Below, piece by piece: positions 20,089 through 30,312 of a DNA stretch of 64,000 bases; the first letter of the stretch is position 1; each line of letters opens with the position of its first letter. The DNA is taken from the NCBI RefSeq assembly GCF_000350225.1, contig NW_005179036.1, positions 123,457-187,456 on the forward strand, given 5' to 3'. The DNA comes from Chondrus crispus (Eukaryota; Rhodophyta; Florideophyceae; Gigartinales; Gigartinaceae). The position numbers and the translations under genes are program-made. The notes under the pieces were generated by a model, which had not been told where the DNA came from, did not search any database, and was given only the letters and a program-made list of their open reading frames with translations.

Positions 20089-21130
20089 TGTAGTGCAATG
20101 TGCCTGGCAGGCCGCGAACACAGTCCGACGGTCAAACAAAAAGACGAAAAACAACAACAGCAACAACCACTGCCGATGGCACGCGCTACGGAGCGTTCCA
20201 GACTCCCTTTCCCCTTGTGTGGGCTTGCGGCCCACGGTAGCTCAACTCCGACGGGGGGAGTTAAGGAAAGATGCCCGGCCCGGGAGGAAAATGGTGGTAG
20301 AGACTTGCGAAGACTTGAGCGCTCGGCGAGTGCGGGTTGGGCTTGTCTACAGGTAACCGCGGTTCGCTGGGTTGTAAGGCCAATGCTCGAAGAGCGTCTT
20401 CAGCACCTTGGGTATAATGCAAGGTCTTCGACGGGGGCTTGCTCAGCACTACCCGACGGGATCGTAACCGTGTAGCAGCGCTACTACCGACGTGTTGCCC
20501 GATGGCTAAAAACACGCTCACCAGCGCGATCGCAATCGCGATAGGTGGTATCAACTCTGTCTTATGCAGTAAGACCTTCCACGGAGGCGTCGTTGCAACA
20601 GCCTTCCGACGGAACTTGAAACAGTAGCAGCGCTACACAACGTGTTGCCCGATGGCTAAAACACCTACACCGGATCGGTCGCAACCAACTCCAGTGGAAC
20701 CAACACAATTAGGGGGAAAATAGGGATAGAGGTAGAAATGAATAGGGAAATGAAGGAAAAAGAAAAAGGGAACCCCCGAGCGCAAAGGATAACGTAATCT
20801 GTGGTAAAAGGGAGCGTCTTGGGAAAGACGGACTTCGACCAAGGCGATATTCAACTCTGGCAACTCGGGTTACCTTTACTGACTTGGTGGTCAGAGGGCT
20901 AAGGTATATATCGCCCCGCCGGAGTCACTACAGTAGCTCGCGGCGCTAGATCCTAGATCTAATCTAGTGTCAGCAAAATTAATGCCCACTAATTAACTAA
21001 ATAAAATAAAATAATTAAAAATTAAAACTGTGCAATTATTCACACGTGTGTCCCCCAACTCGGACTACTATTCATATCCAAATATTTTCCTTTCTTTTCA
21101 CCCCCCTTTCCAGGTGCGTATTGCACTACA
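20089..21130 (-). repeat. 5' LTR of the chromovirus
   Basis: 1042 bp with the same TGTAGTGCAA/TTGCACTACA termini as the LTR at 6172 and about 99% identity by eye. The base after it (21131) is GC-rich sequence of another element. The adjoining 5-mer does not match the left flank of the other LTR. Confidence 0.95.
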
Positions 21131-21484
21131 GAAACCCGCCGTTTCCGAAGGGATGGCCCCGTTTTTAAATGCGTGGGCAGAGTGTACCTTCCCGCCAGGC
21201 CGGGGGGTACCGCACCTCTGTGCGGAGATGACGCCCGGCAGTGACCGCGGACGGGCAACGACCGTCGTAGGGACCACGTCAGGAAAACTGCGGGTCCATC
21301 TATCGCGACCCGCGGAGCCGGCGGACTACCGATATCGGTTAGAAGAGAAGAAATTCGGGGAAACCCGTAATGGCCAGGAGAAGAAGCACGCGAACGCGAG
21401 CGACAAGGTCAAGGAGGGAGCCAGGAGAAGAAGGACTCATTTACTGAAAAGAGGGGACTTGGTCCCTGGAGGCGGTTCGCTACT

Positions 21485-23805
21485 CTACCCGCCTCTGTTA
21501 CAGGCCTTAGTCGCGACGTTGGCGCTTGGCGGAGGGCTCCGTCCCCTGCGTCGTGCCCGTGGGGTCGAATCGACCGAACCGTACGGTCTCTTGGCAGTCA
21601 CCTGCTCGCTCAATACTGCGAGGTGATCCTGAGCGGCGCGGATGCGCGCCCTCCTCTCACCTCGCAAAAGGTCCTCGCCGGTGTCACGCTGGCGGATAGC
21701 GAACTGGAGGCCCGCCACCCGCGCCTTGAGCAGGGTCACCTCACCCAGCCAAGCTCGAGCGGACGTCAAACCGGCTGCAAGGGTGAGCGGCGCGGGTACA
21801 CCCGCGTATCCGCACTCCACTTGCAGAGCGCGCAGGGCAGCCTGAGCGTTCGGAACTGCAGCGGGAGCCCCTCCATTCGGTGCGCCCTTGGAGGCTTCAT
21901 CAGCTACCACCGAAGGGGTCTGAGTCCCCGTCCCGGTCATATCGCTGACGGGGAAAGCGGCGGAGTCTGGTGCCGACGCGGGTGCCACATCAGGCGGATT
22001 TACCGCCGCCGGCTCTACAGTAAGGCCGGCGGGAGGGGGCGCCACCGGGGCAGATGCGGTCATGGGCTCCTCCTCCTCCATGGCTCGCGGGGAACCCGCA
22101 GCCACCGGCACGTCCACTTCGGGCGGCGTCGACGGACCGACTAGAGGACCCTCCGTTTTGCCGGTTGTACCCGGCATCGGCGAGAACGCAGCCGCCGTAA
22201 CCGGCAACGACTCGGTTGAGGGCTGGACGGGAGCCCTGGCGGAGGTGATCGCCGCGCCCCATCCGTCGCACGAGGCAATGACGGCGCCGTATGACGCGGT
22301 GTCCGCGTCCGGCAGGGTCTCGTACCAGTTGGCGGCCTCCGCCGAGGTGCCATCCCAATGCGGCATCCGCATGGAGCAGCCGCGGGCCCAACTTGTACCT
22401 GACGAAGTCGCCCAGCTCAGGGAGGGACCAGTCCAACCGCTCGGAGAAGTCGAGGATGGCCTCGGTGCCAGCCGGGTCGAACGACGTACCCTCGAGGATG
22501 ATCGGCACCCCGACCGACCGGATGAGCTGCAAAAGCCCCGGAGATAACCGGAAGAGCGAGCCCCGCTCGCCGCGGTCATTCGCATTCCGGCTTGCCAAGC
22601 GGGGGTCCGCGCACCTTGTGAAAAACGGAAGGCCGTCCCGTGCGGCGTGGAGAAAACACAGCAAGGCCAGTACGGCCCACTCCGAAAGGATAATCGCATC
22701 GATCAGCCGGCGCGTCCGCGCCGAGGCTTCCAGACCGAACCGACCCACCGGCATCCAGCGTGCGGCCTCGTACGCCAGCACACTGGGCGTGGGGACACAG
22801 AGGTACTCCGGGGCCTCGAGGCTACTCCATCCGTCCGGGAGGGCAGGGTATAACTGACCCCGGGCCGACAGGGGGACCGTGAAGAATTCCGTGGTGTGCC
22901 ACATGTGGAAATAGGCATCCGCGCGGCGCCACCGCAGTCGGCTCTCGTTGGCGGAATTCTCACTCCACCGGGCGCGGTCGGCCACACTGTACCACCGGTC
23001 GAACGGGCGGGGGAAGGCCACCAGTTGGACGTGAGGCCTGGGATCCACATTCCCGCCGAACCGCTCGAAGAGACCGAACAACTGCGCGTGGTACTGCTCC
23101 TCGCCCGCGCAGAGGACGTACAGGAGATCCGAACGGCAGTCGGCCATCACCCGATGCGGTGCATGGAGCCAAGGAGTCCTCCACGCATCCGAGCGGTGTT
23201 CTTGACGAACTCGTCCGCGAGGGGAGGGCGTGCGGATGCCGCTCCGCCTCGGGATGGCCTGAAACCGGGCAGAGTCGGGGAAGGCCGTACCGATGTAGGC
23301 ATCGACCGTCATCAGCGCTTGCCCCTGCGAGGGGTTCCGACCACCCCGTGACGCCCGGTGGTCCAAATCGTTCCCTGGCAACAGGGACTGGAAGGAACGC
23401 ATCCCGGCGCGGAGCCAGCCTGTCGGCCGCGTCGCCGCCACCGGGGGCGTAACCGCGTACGGATCAGGACGCGCCGGCTGAGTTCCTCCTTCAGCTGCCT
23501 GGTGTCCCGCAGCTGCGACCCCGTCGGGCGACCGCCTCATTACGGTCAACTCTCCGAGCTGGGGAGCGGGGACTGACCTTAGGGGGCGCGGCAAGGGCGC
23601 GCTCGTCGGGAGAAGGACCCCGAGTCGGGAGGCCGCCGGTACGCGCGGGCTGCGCCGGACAGTCAGAGGGACCCGTAGCGGGTTGGTCCCCGGCGCTTTC
23701 TTTCCATCCAGCGCGCGCCGGATGGAAAGAAAGCGCTGGCGCGGGTTCCGCCGAGGGAGGCCGCTCGCGTAGGGGCTGTTCCTGCTCCGCGCGGTGATCC
23801 GCCAT
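21485..23805 (-). pseudogene. Antisense accessory ORF, copy D (frameshifted)
   Basis: A start MADHRAEQEQPLRERPP at 23805 opens a frame that ends at 23491. The core lies in another frame (read from about 23700 to about 22350), and the tail in a third frame to 21485. The core matches copies A and B at the motif level: GEEQYHAQLFGLFERF, ESRLRWRRADAYF, LYPALPDGWSSLEAP and ILSEWAVLALLCFLHAARDG. The tail has a Pro/Ala-rich linker and a helical Arg/Leu-rich region ending RRRGRSPPPS. It is the most divergent copy and has the same antisense position, 5' end facing the LTR at 24134. At least two frame changes make it a pseudogene unless sequencing errors are involved. Confidence 0.6.
23693..23736. repeat. 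Perfect 17-bp inverted repeat within copy D
   Basis: Arms GCGCTTTCTTTCCATCC (23693-23709) and its exact complement (23720-23736), with a 10-base GC-only loop. It falls in the N-terminal coding part of copy D, near the region where the reading frame changes. Confidence 0.95.
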
Positions 23806-24118
23806 CGGGTTAGCTGGAGGAAAAAGGGGGGAAGAAGCTTGAGTAAGAGCGTGGATAGCGGTGGTTGTGGAGTGAGTCGTGGGGTGTGCTGTGGGGTGAG
23901 TTGGGGGTGCGTTGTGGGGGAAAAGGGAAGCGTGAGGAGACCCGCCACCGCACCGGACGAACCGCCACGGTTTAATACCAAAAACTCCATAGGCTCCCCT
24001 ATGGAGCCGACCGCAGCACGACCGCGCTCCCGCGGTCGGCGCGGGCTTTTCCGTACGGTGGGCGCCCCCTGCAAGCCGGTCATTGCAGATATTGGCCGCG
24101 ACGGGGACGTGTCGCGAA

Positions 24119-24133
24119 GTAAGGAAGGGGGTC
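24119..24133 (+). promoter_or_regulatory. Polypurine tract, element D
   Basis: GTAAGGAAGGGGGTC runs directly into the LTR start TGTAGTACAATT. It has the same layout as elements A, B and C. Confidence 0.65.
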
Positions 24134-24407
24134 TGTAGTACAATTCCGTACCACAACCCCCCGGGGAGATGATAACCGCGCGGGAGGGCGGGTGCTATTG
24201 TAGCGAGCGGGCGTACACGCGCCCGCCGCCGTGTACAGTAGTACCCCAAGGGTCCGACGTGGGACAGCCGGTAGCAGCGGGCGTGGACACGGGTAACACG
24301 TGGTACAACAGTCGGCCGGGATCGTGGCCACGGGCACACGTGTATAATCCGTACGGTGGCTAACTTGTAAGTAGTAGTTAATGGCACAAATTAAGTAATT
24401 GTGTACA
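24134..24407 (+). repeat. 3' LTR of element D (about 274 bp)
   Basis: It starts TGTAGTACAATT and ends near AATTGTGTACA, an imperfect inverted match with a two-base loss. It is the shortest LTR of the set. The right edge is less certain than the left. The element's 5' part is missing; its left side is cut by the chromovirus at 21130. Confidence 0.55.
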
Positions 24408-24739
24408 GTAGCTGGTACACAGTAAGTGGCAGCTACTGTAGAGAGACAGGTGTCCTGGCGTCCCACTTAGGGATTAAGACCGGGGACACCTGCCTGTCTC
24501 AGTAAAGAGGAGGCAGACTCGCCTCCCTTCCCTTTACGGCTAAGTGCTAACACCGTTCCGGTTTTCCTTTTAGTCTCAGGCTTCTAACCCGTGACCGGCC
24601 GTCCGGATCTACCACCACCGACCGGCTGCGCGTCACCGGCCACGTGAGCCTTCCCTCTTTTCGAGTCCTTCTGTACGGTTTGTGTTCGCGCGTGGGTTAC
24701 CCAGCGGCGTGAGCTCCCTTACCTCTAACCCCCTCGTTT
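24408..24739. other. Non-coding junction between elements D and C, with hairpins
   Basis: Holds three inverted repeats: GTAGCT/AGCTAC near 24408-24436, GAGACAGGTGTCC paired with GGACACCTGcCTGTCTC near 24452-24499, and GGAGGC/GCCTCC near 24508-24526. No gene was seen. Confidence 0.6.
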
Positions 24740-25387
24740 CCGAGTGGTCGGGACGAAGGTAGTTATACCACAATAACTCTGATCTCCTTCTGTCCGATAC
24801 GCCCAAGTATCAAAGTCTCATTCCGCAGGGATGGGACGATTACACGGCGTCCTGGCCAACCGACGCACAAGCGACGCCATGTACTTCCGACGACGCTCAC
24901 GCCCCATACGGCGTTACCGGGGCCATACGTGCTCGTCTGCCACGACGAGGTGGAAGCAAAAATCGCGCGACCACACAGCTCTCAAGCTGAGGCCCCCGGG
25001 CAACGCCCCGGTCACATCCGCATATGTCCGAATCAGTTGGCTGTCGCGTAGCCCCTCCGGCGAGAGAAATGGGGCTCGCTCAAAAAACAGTGAATCGACG
25101 ATCATGCTCTTACCGCGCAACAAGCGAGGGGCCCGCCAACCGTTCCTGGCCTCGTCCTCCGCGACGTCCACTTCCCCATAGGGGTTTCGAAACCGTTCTA
25201 TCAACAAGATAGCGTCGAAGCGCACGCACTCACACGATCTCAAATCGTTCTTCGCCCCGACCGCTGCGAAGGCGTGGAGAAGGAGAGGGGGAGGCAGCCG
25301 AAGGACAGAGATACGAGCACAGCGAGGAATGGAAAGTGGGAACAACGGTGCTGACCAGCCCCGATACTCAGGCTTGCAGAAAGGCAC
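24740..25387 (-). pseudogene. Antisense accessory ORF, copy C (truncated and shifted)
   Basis: The open part (24914-25387) contains FFERAPFLSPEGLRDSQLIR and SLRAVWSRDF, nearly the same as copy B. It then runs out of frame, and the homologous stretches RTPCNRP and DFDTWAYRTEGDQSY follow in other frames to about 24740. The C-terminal half of the family is absent; the sequence ends against element D. The gene points away from its own 3' LTR at 25538, the family's usual layout. It is closer to copy B than to A or D. Confidence 0.7.
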
Positions 25388-25521
25388 ACAACGTGGCTGT
25401 CAACGGTCGCAGATCCAACCACCCTGCTACTGCGCCCTTCCCCGCACGCTGTCTCAACCTCAGCGCTCCAGATAATTTGGCGATAATTTCTACCGTACCG
25501 ACACGGGGGGACGCGTGATTT

Positions 25522-25537
25522 TCTGAGAAGGGGTATC
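25522..25537 (+). promoter_or_regulatory. Polypurine tract, element C
   Basis: TCTGAGAAGGGGTATC directly precedes the LTR start TGTAGTGCGCTG. Confidence 0.65.
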
Positions 25538-26189
25538 TGTAGTGCGCTGTACACTATAGCGGGACAGCTGTCCCTACCCCGCCAAAATCGCGCTGGACCG
25601 CCACCACGTATACCACGAGTACACGTGGGCCTCCTTTTCCACCTCCCAGGTCCCACCGGTGGACACGTGTACTACCTCCGCCCCACTCCGGGCCTATAGG
25701 GGCCCCACGTGGCCCCCTCGGGGCTACACCCGTTATATTCTAGTTATTCTAATTTACAGTATAGTTTATCTTCACCATTCACCGCGACGGGGACTCTATA
25801 GTCAGCCCGGGAATCAAAGTAAAAAAGGGCCGAAGCCTCGGGTCTTTTACTTCGGTTTCTGGATTCTAGGGAGTATCCTCGACTCGGTACTGGCCAGCCT
25901 ATACCGACCGGGCCATCTACCCTCCTAGAATCCCACCTGCCTTCCCCCGCGCGCGCCGATCCACCCCGCGCGAGATCTACGTTCCCTACTGGGCTGTCCG
26001 TTCCATTAGCTCTTTCTCCAATTTTATTCTACCGCTTTATTCCTGTCCCTATCGCTACATTTCTACCGCGAAAGCGCGACCGGACCCCGATTCCGGTCAT
26101 CCACCGGGTCTCCCTAAATCCGCTTACGTGCCCGAACACGCGTGGCTCTGCCTACAGCCCCGGTACACGTGGCCGTAGTGCACGAAACA
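25538..26189 (+). repeat. 3' LTR of element C (about 652 bp)
   Basis: It starts TGTAGTGCGCTG and ends near TAGTGCACGAAACA, which resembles the CAGTGCACGACA end of the LTR at 4784. Its length is close to that LTR (627 bp), but the body has diverged. A decayed transposase relative lies just downstream, as at 4809. The right edge is inferred. Confidence 0.6.
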
Positions 26190-26272
26190 AGTCTACTCAA
26201 CGCCGTAAGGATGTTTTGTTCATGATACTCACAGTCATGAAGCATGGAGGACAATAGGACTTTTTAAGACAA

Positions 26273-27060
26273 ATGTTCAGAATTATGGGACCCACATTCG
26301 AGAAACTTGTGACAGGGTACCTCAAGGTGGTATGGGAGGAACGTTTTACCGTTGTGGTGGAGAAAGCAGAGGAGAAAATCTCGATGAAAAGACTGATGGA
26401 ATAAAACAGTGTTTAGTCCAACTTCAAGTATGCGCGTTACGCGACGGACGTGAAATTTCACCTCACACACTGTCCCACTGAAAACCTTCAAGAGGCGAAA
26501 GGATAATACACTGTGACGCACAAATTATATGGGTACAAAACCGAAGTTTCCGCTCTGCCGAATGGGCTAGCTATTGGATGCTCTGAACACTATCCTAGTG
26601 CCGTGGATGACATTGAATGTTTTACAGGAACATCTACTTGCACTCTGCTGCTCTGCGCAAGTCTCAGGAAGAAAGGCATGGAACGGTCACGGGGATTTTG
26701 GTTCACAAATTTCGTCGGCATTGGGCGGTGTTAACAGATAAAAGATACCACGGAGCCGAAGAGTACGCCCTTGTAGTCCATCCTAGAAAAAAGCCAGCAC
26801 ATAGTATTATGCCGGTAGAAGATGTTGCCTTTAATGCTGATGTAGAATCTGACCGAATTATTGTAGAGAACTATTTTGGACGTATGTGCAGCTTGTGGGC
26901 AATTCGTTCCCACAAGTATCGCTTGAATGAAGAGAGCTGCGACATGATTTTCCGCTTTTGTCTGGCGCTCACTAACTATCACATTAGGTTGAAATCCCTA
27001 CGCGGCGATGACAACGAGTTTTACAAGACAGTAAGAAATAAGCTTTACACAGTTAGATAA
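26273..27060 (+). pseudogene. Decayed DDE-type transposase, copy 2
   Basis: It begins MFRIMGPTFEKLVTGY, parallel to copy 1 at 4809. THKLYGYKTEVSALPNGLAIG, PSAVDDIECF, WAVLTDKRYHGAEEY and RIIVENYFGRMCSLW follow, matching the D, D and E blocks of copy 1. Internal stops occur near 26402 and 26506, and the frame changes near 26620. The C-terminal 147 residues (26617-27060) are open. The two copies are clearly diverged, so they are not a recent segmental duplication. No terminal inverted repeats were identified. Confidence 0.75.
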
Positions 27061-28129
27061 AAAGGAATTTGAAGGCGGCAAAGAGCACACGAACGCTACA
27101 GGCAGAGGCACCGACAGTGGATGGGTGTGCGTTTCACGAACATGAACGGTTCCGATGAGGAAACTGAGGCGCTACTTGGCGCGTAGTATGTGGGTTTCAA
27201 TAAAGGTGGAGAATTAACGTTGTCAGTGAGCGTTTTGGCTTCCAAGATATTTGTTAGAATACGGTCCTTAAAAAGAGATTGATTGCAGAGTGGTGCAAGG
27301 TAGATACCTTTTCCCATTACTGCCGGATTTTGGTTAGATTCGCGATCTTTGATTGATTAACGGATAGCTGGACGGAAGATCTAAAGTGTCCTACGTCTCT
27401 TTGAAAAGCGCTAAAGATCGATGAACGATCTATACTATCTTGCCAAATGACATGCTGTCTCTGTGTAGAGAAAGTATTATCCGTCTTTCAAGGTCAGTGA
27501 AAGTTCTCGGGGCATTTCGAGTGCCGCTTCAAGTGAAATGCCCCCTGGAATAGTAAGACATATATCGAATACCGTCTACTGCTGTTCTTTATGTTATGCC
27601 AAATGTTCAAGTATTTATGCTTTGGTGCGCTCAATTTACCCTACCACGGTACTGTATGAAAAACCGTGTGTTTATGGCAATTTCGCGCAGATGTTCAAAA
27701 ATAACTCATTTACTTAAGCTCGGAGCATTTTCTAATCTCTATACACGAGTTCGTCGTGTGTTGCTGGTCTTGTAGGCAAGAGCTTTCCCTGAAAGGTGAA
27801 TAGGAAGTGCTATTTTGATTGCCGTCGATGGTGTATTTATTGCAGTTTCGCGTACTGTAATGAACACGTGTTGACGAGCGTCCGTAATGAACCCGTGTCG
27901 GCCAGCCTCTGTACAAATCCTGGCTGTGATACCCGTATCACAGACAGGCAACGTCATGGTTGTCCAACGAGCGAAGGCCACGTGGTGGTATCTTTCAGAA
28001 ATACAGTGGGTGTAAGCATTAGTGCCGCTTTTGTTTGTGCCACCGTCCCAATAGTGCAGGCCCGAACGCACGAACACGAAAAAAGGCCACGTGTCCTACG
28101 GTTCCGGCTGTTATGCTACCAATGACGCC
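27061..28129. other. Non-coding, no gene recognised
   Basis: Moderately AT-rich. It contains a stem of GGGGCATTTC (27509-27518) with GAAATGCCCC (27535-27544). Weak open frames near 27800-28120 could be the rest of the transposon remnant that ends at 28432. Confidence 0.5.
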
Positions 28130-28432
28130 ATGGATGTCTTGGAGACGGTTGAGGTGGTTCAGAATCCACCTGAAATGCAGTCAAGTGATGAAGATGAGAG
28201 CCCGGAAAATGCAATTGAGAGAAAGACTATACCCCATGTCGTCGAGATCGCGAAATTGTTTGGAGAGCTGGAACTTTCGGCGACTGAATGCCAAGTTCCA
28301 GACGCTCTATCGCATCTAAGGTCGGCAAAGCGCACATTTCTCACTGCGAAACACAACAGAGATCCAATACGGAGCAGGCTGACGTTACTTTCCGAGTGCA
28401 TGCAGAATAGATGTGACGACGTCATTTACTAA
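28130..28432 (+). CDS. Small acidic protein, possibly the tail of a pogo/Tigger-like transposase
   Basis: 100 residues from the first in-frame ATG (MDVLETVEVV). An acidic SSDEDESPENAI patch is followed by ALSHLRSAKRTFL and a Leu-rich end. Acidic patch followed by this helical pattern resembles the C-terminus of pogo/Tigger DDE transposases, but no catalytic part was found upstream. It could be a remnant, or an open frame without function. Confidence 0.3.
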   Translation: MDVLETVEVVQNPPEMQSSDEDESPENAIERKTIPHVVEIAKLFGELELSATECQVPDALSHLRSAKRTFLTAKHNRDPIRSRLTLLSECMQNRCDDVIY

Positions 28433-29023
28433 TGCCGTCTCCTAATAGTGCATATTTTTGGGGTTTCGCACGGAGCGGCACTAATGTGCGGGACCACTGT
28501 ATGACGGATAGACTGTCTCGGGAAGTTTGGGTTTTTTTAGAAATAGCTGACAGTTTGGCTTGGAGAAGGCAGACTATAATGGACCGGACCGTTACGGTGG
28601 TTGGAAAGTTGCATTGCTGGCCAGTCGCTTTGCGTCTCAAACTTGCGAAACGCGATTTCATCATCACTTTGAACGTCCCGCACCCATCAAAACTGGACTC
28701 CAGGGTCTTTCCTGCCGCATTCCGCCGCCCCGTCCTCTTCGTATCCTGTTTCTATGCCTTTGGACACTCGTCGTCAGACGGAAAAGCCCCTTTACATACA
28801 CCATCAGGAAAGAGAAACCCGTCCCCCCCCCCTTCCCCCCCCCTCCTAAAGATCACATTGCCGTCGCTGGCTGTGTGCTGAGCGCTCTGGGAAACACACC
28901 ATCCTCTAGCCCTGGGGTTAACACCAACATCGTCGATCGCGCGTACCCGGTGTTTTCAACTCGAGCAAATTTCCAACAGATTGCCTTCTTTGCCATTTTC
29001 TCGTCTCTGTCTGTTGAAGAGGC
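28433..29023. other. Intergenic, upstream of the kinase gene
   Basis: No convincing gene. A C-rich run lies near 28826-28850. The last 100 bases are pyrimidine-rich and would form the kinase 5' leader. Confidence 0.5.
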
Positions 29024-29896
29024 ATGGTACGCGTAGGGCCATACGAACTGGGCGCGACTTTGGGCAGGGGAAATTATGGACTTGTCAAGCTGGCCGTTAA
29101 CCGAGACACAGGCGAGCAGTTTGCCGTCAAGATCGTGAAAAAGGAAGCCTTAGATGATGACAGAGCCGCCGACGTCGACATCAAGAGAGAAATTGCCATC
29201 ATGAAGGCTCTTGACCATACCAATATTGTCGCCCTCAATGATGTTCTGTACTCGCCAAAGCGAGTCTTCATGGTTATGGAGCTCGTGCGTGGTGGCGAGC
29301 TCTTCGAAAGCATCGTCAAGCACGGCCGTCAGGACGAGAAGACGGCCCGTCGCTATTTTCATCAACTCATCGATGCCGTGCATTACTGCCATCATCGCGG
29401 CGTGTATCACCGCGATTTGAAACCGGAAAACCTGTTGCTAGGGGAAAACGGGGAGCTCAAGATTACTGACTTTGGTTTTAGCGCCATGAGAGATTATGGC
29501 GCTCACTTGCTGCATACTAACTGTGGAAGCCCGCATTATTGCGCGCCGGAGGTGTGGAACGGGACGCAGGACGGCTACGACGGGCGGAAGAATGATGCGT
29601 GGAGCTGTGGAATAATTTTGTACGTGATGCTGACTGGAAAGCAGCCGTTTTATGATGACGACGATGAGGTGCTTCTGGAAAAGGTGAGCGAAGGTGTTGT
29701 GGAGTACCCAGATTACTTGTCGGAAGGGGCGCGGGAGTTGATCGAGCGCTTGCTGGAGATGGACCCCAGGAAGAGGTTTTCGTTGTCCAAGGTGAAGAGA
29801 CATCCGTGGTTTGCCGTCGGGTACGACGCGGAAAAGGACGCGCTGCTGCGACAGCAGGAGGGACGAAAGGAGAGGGCACGACTGCGTCAGAAGTAG
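29024..29896 (+). CDS. Ser/Thr protein kinase, CAMK/SNF1-like, kinase domain only
   Basis: 290 residues, intronless. All catalytic features are present: the Gly loop GRGNYGLV, Lys in FAVKIVKK, HRDLKPENLLL, DFGFS (where DFG binds Mg), CAPEVW, and the DAWSCGIILYVMLTGKQPF helix. The closest general match is the CAMK group, including SNF1/AMPK and CIPK-type kinases, whose activation-segment wording (CGSPHYCAPEV) is the same. The C-terminus is a short charged tail, with no NAF, UBA or calmodulin-binding region, so it is a minimal kinase. The ATG is preceded by a pyrimidine-rich leader. Substrate and upstream regulators cannot be told from the sequence. Confidence 0.93.
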   Translation: MVRVGPYELGATLGRGNYGLVKLAVNRDTGEQFAVKIVKKEALDDDRAADVDIKREIAIMKALDHTNIVALNDVLYSPKRVFMVMELVRGGELFESIVKHGRQDEKTARRYFHQLIDAVHYCHHRGVYHRDLKPENLLLGENGELKITDFGFSAMRDYGAHLLHTNCGSPHYCAPEVWNGTQDGYDGRKNDAWSCGIILYVMLTGKQPFYDDDDEVLLEKVSEGVVEYPDYLSEGARELIERLLEMDPRKRFSLSKVKRHPWFAVGYDAEKDALLRQQEGRKERARLRQK

Positions 29897-30312
29897 TTGG
29901 AATAATACGATTTTGCTTGTGGGGATGTGTGTCGATAGAGATAGAAATAGAGGCAGATAAGGATTTTGTTTGTTCATTTCGGGGTCAGTATGTGTGTTTT
30001 TGGTTCCTTATTGTTAATGAGTTTGTTGTCGAGTAATCTTGTATCATCACATCGAGCACGAAGAGGAGCCTCTGGTGGGTGGGGAACGGGAAGTAGAAGG
30101 AAGAGTGAACAGTGTCTGAATCCATTGCGGAAAAGGCTCTCGCCGAAAGTCGACGAAAAATTCCAATTTGAGCCAGCGGGCCGCAAGCGGCAAGTGCCGT
30201 CGTGAGATTGGTCTCGCTCACGATCATAAGCGCCAGCGCCCGCCTTACTAAAACCACTTCCCCCCCCCCGAAGGTTACGTGGCGCATCCGTCGCCGTCTC
30301 CCGCCAGCCGCG
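29897..30312. other. Intergenic between kinase and RGG protein
   Basis: About 415 bp with no gene. It would contain the kinase 3' end and the leader of the next gene, both on the plus strand. Confidence 0.6.

Larger units (their letters stand above)
6172..21130 (-). mobile_element. Ty3/gypsy chromovirus LTR retrotransposon, 14.96 kb
   Basis: Two directly repeated 1042-bp LTRs bound the element. The minus strand encodes gag, a CCHC nucleocapsid segment, protease, reverse transcriptase, RNase H, integrase and a chromodomain, in the order of Ty3/gypsy chromoviruses. A purine tract (AGAAGGGGGATA on the minus strand) abuts the LTR at 7213, making 6172-7213 the 3' LTR and 20089-21130 the 5' LTR. 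By eye the LTRs differ at about 11 of 1042 positions. Between the chromodomain and the 3' LTR lie about 6 kb, including a plus-strand accessory ORF and a 685-base gap. Flanking 5-mers (CCAAG left, GAAAC right) do not match, so no target-site duplication is seen. Premature stops at 14886 and 13286 mark this copy as defective. Confidence 0.95.

Noticed and set aside
21990-24143. A single 717-residue minus-strand protein
   Set aside because: Its N-terminal third crosses the leader and purine tract/LTR of element D and is not supported by homologues; the family core starts later and the true start is probably 23805.
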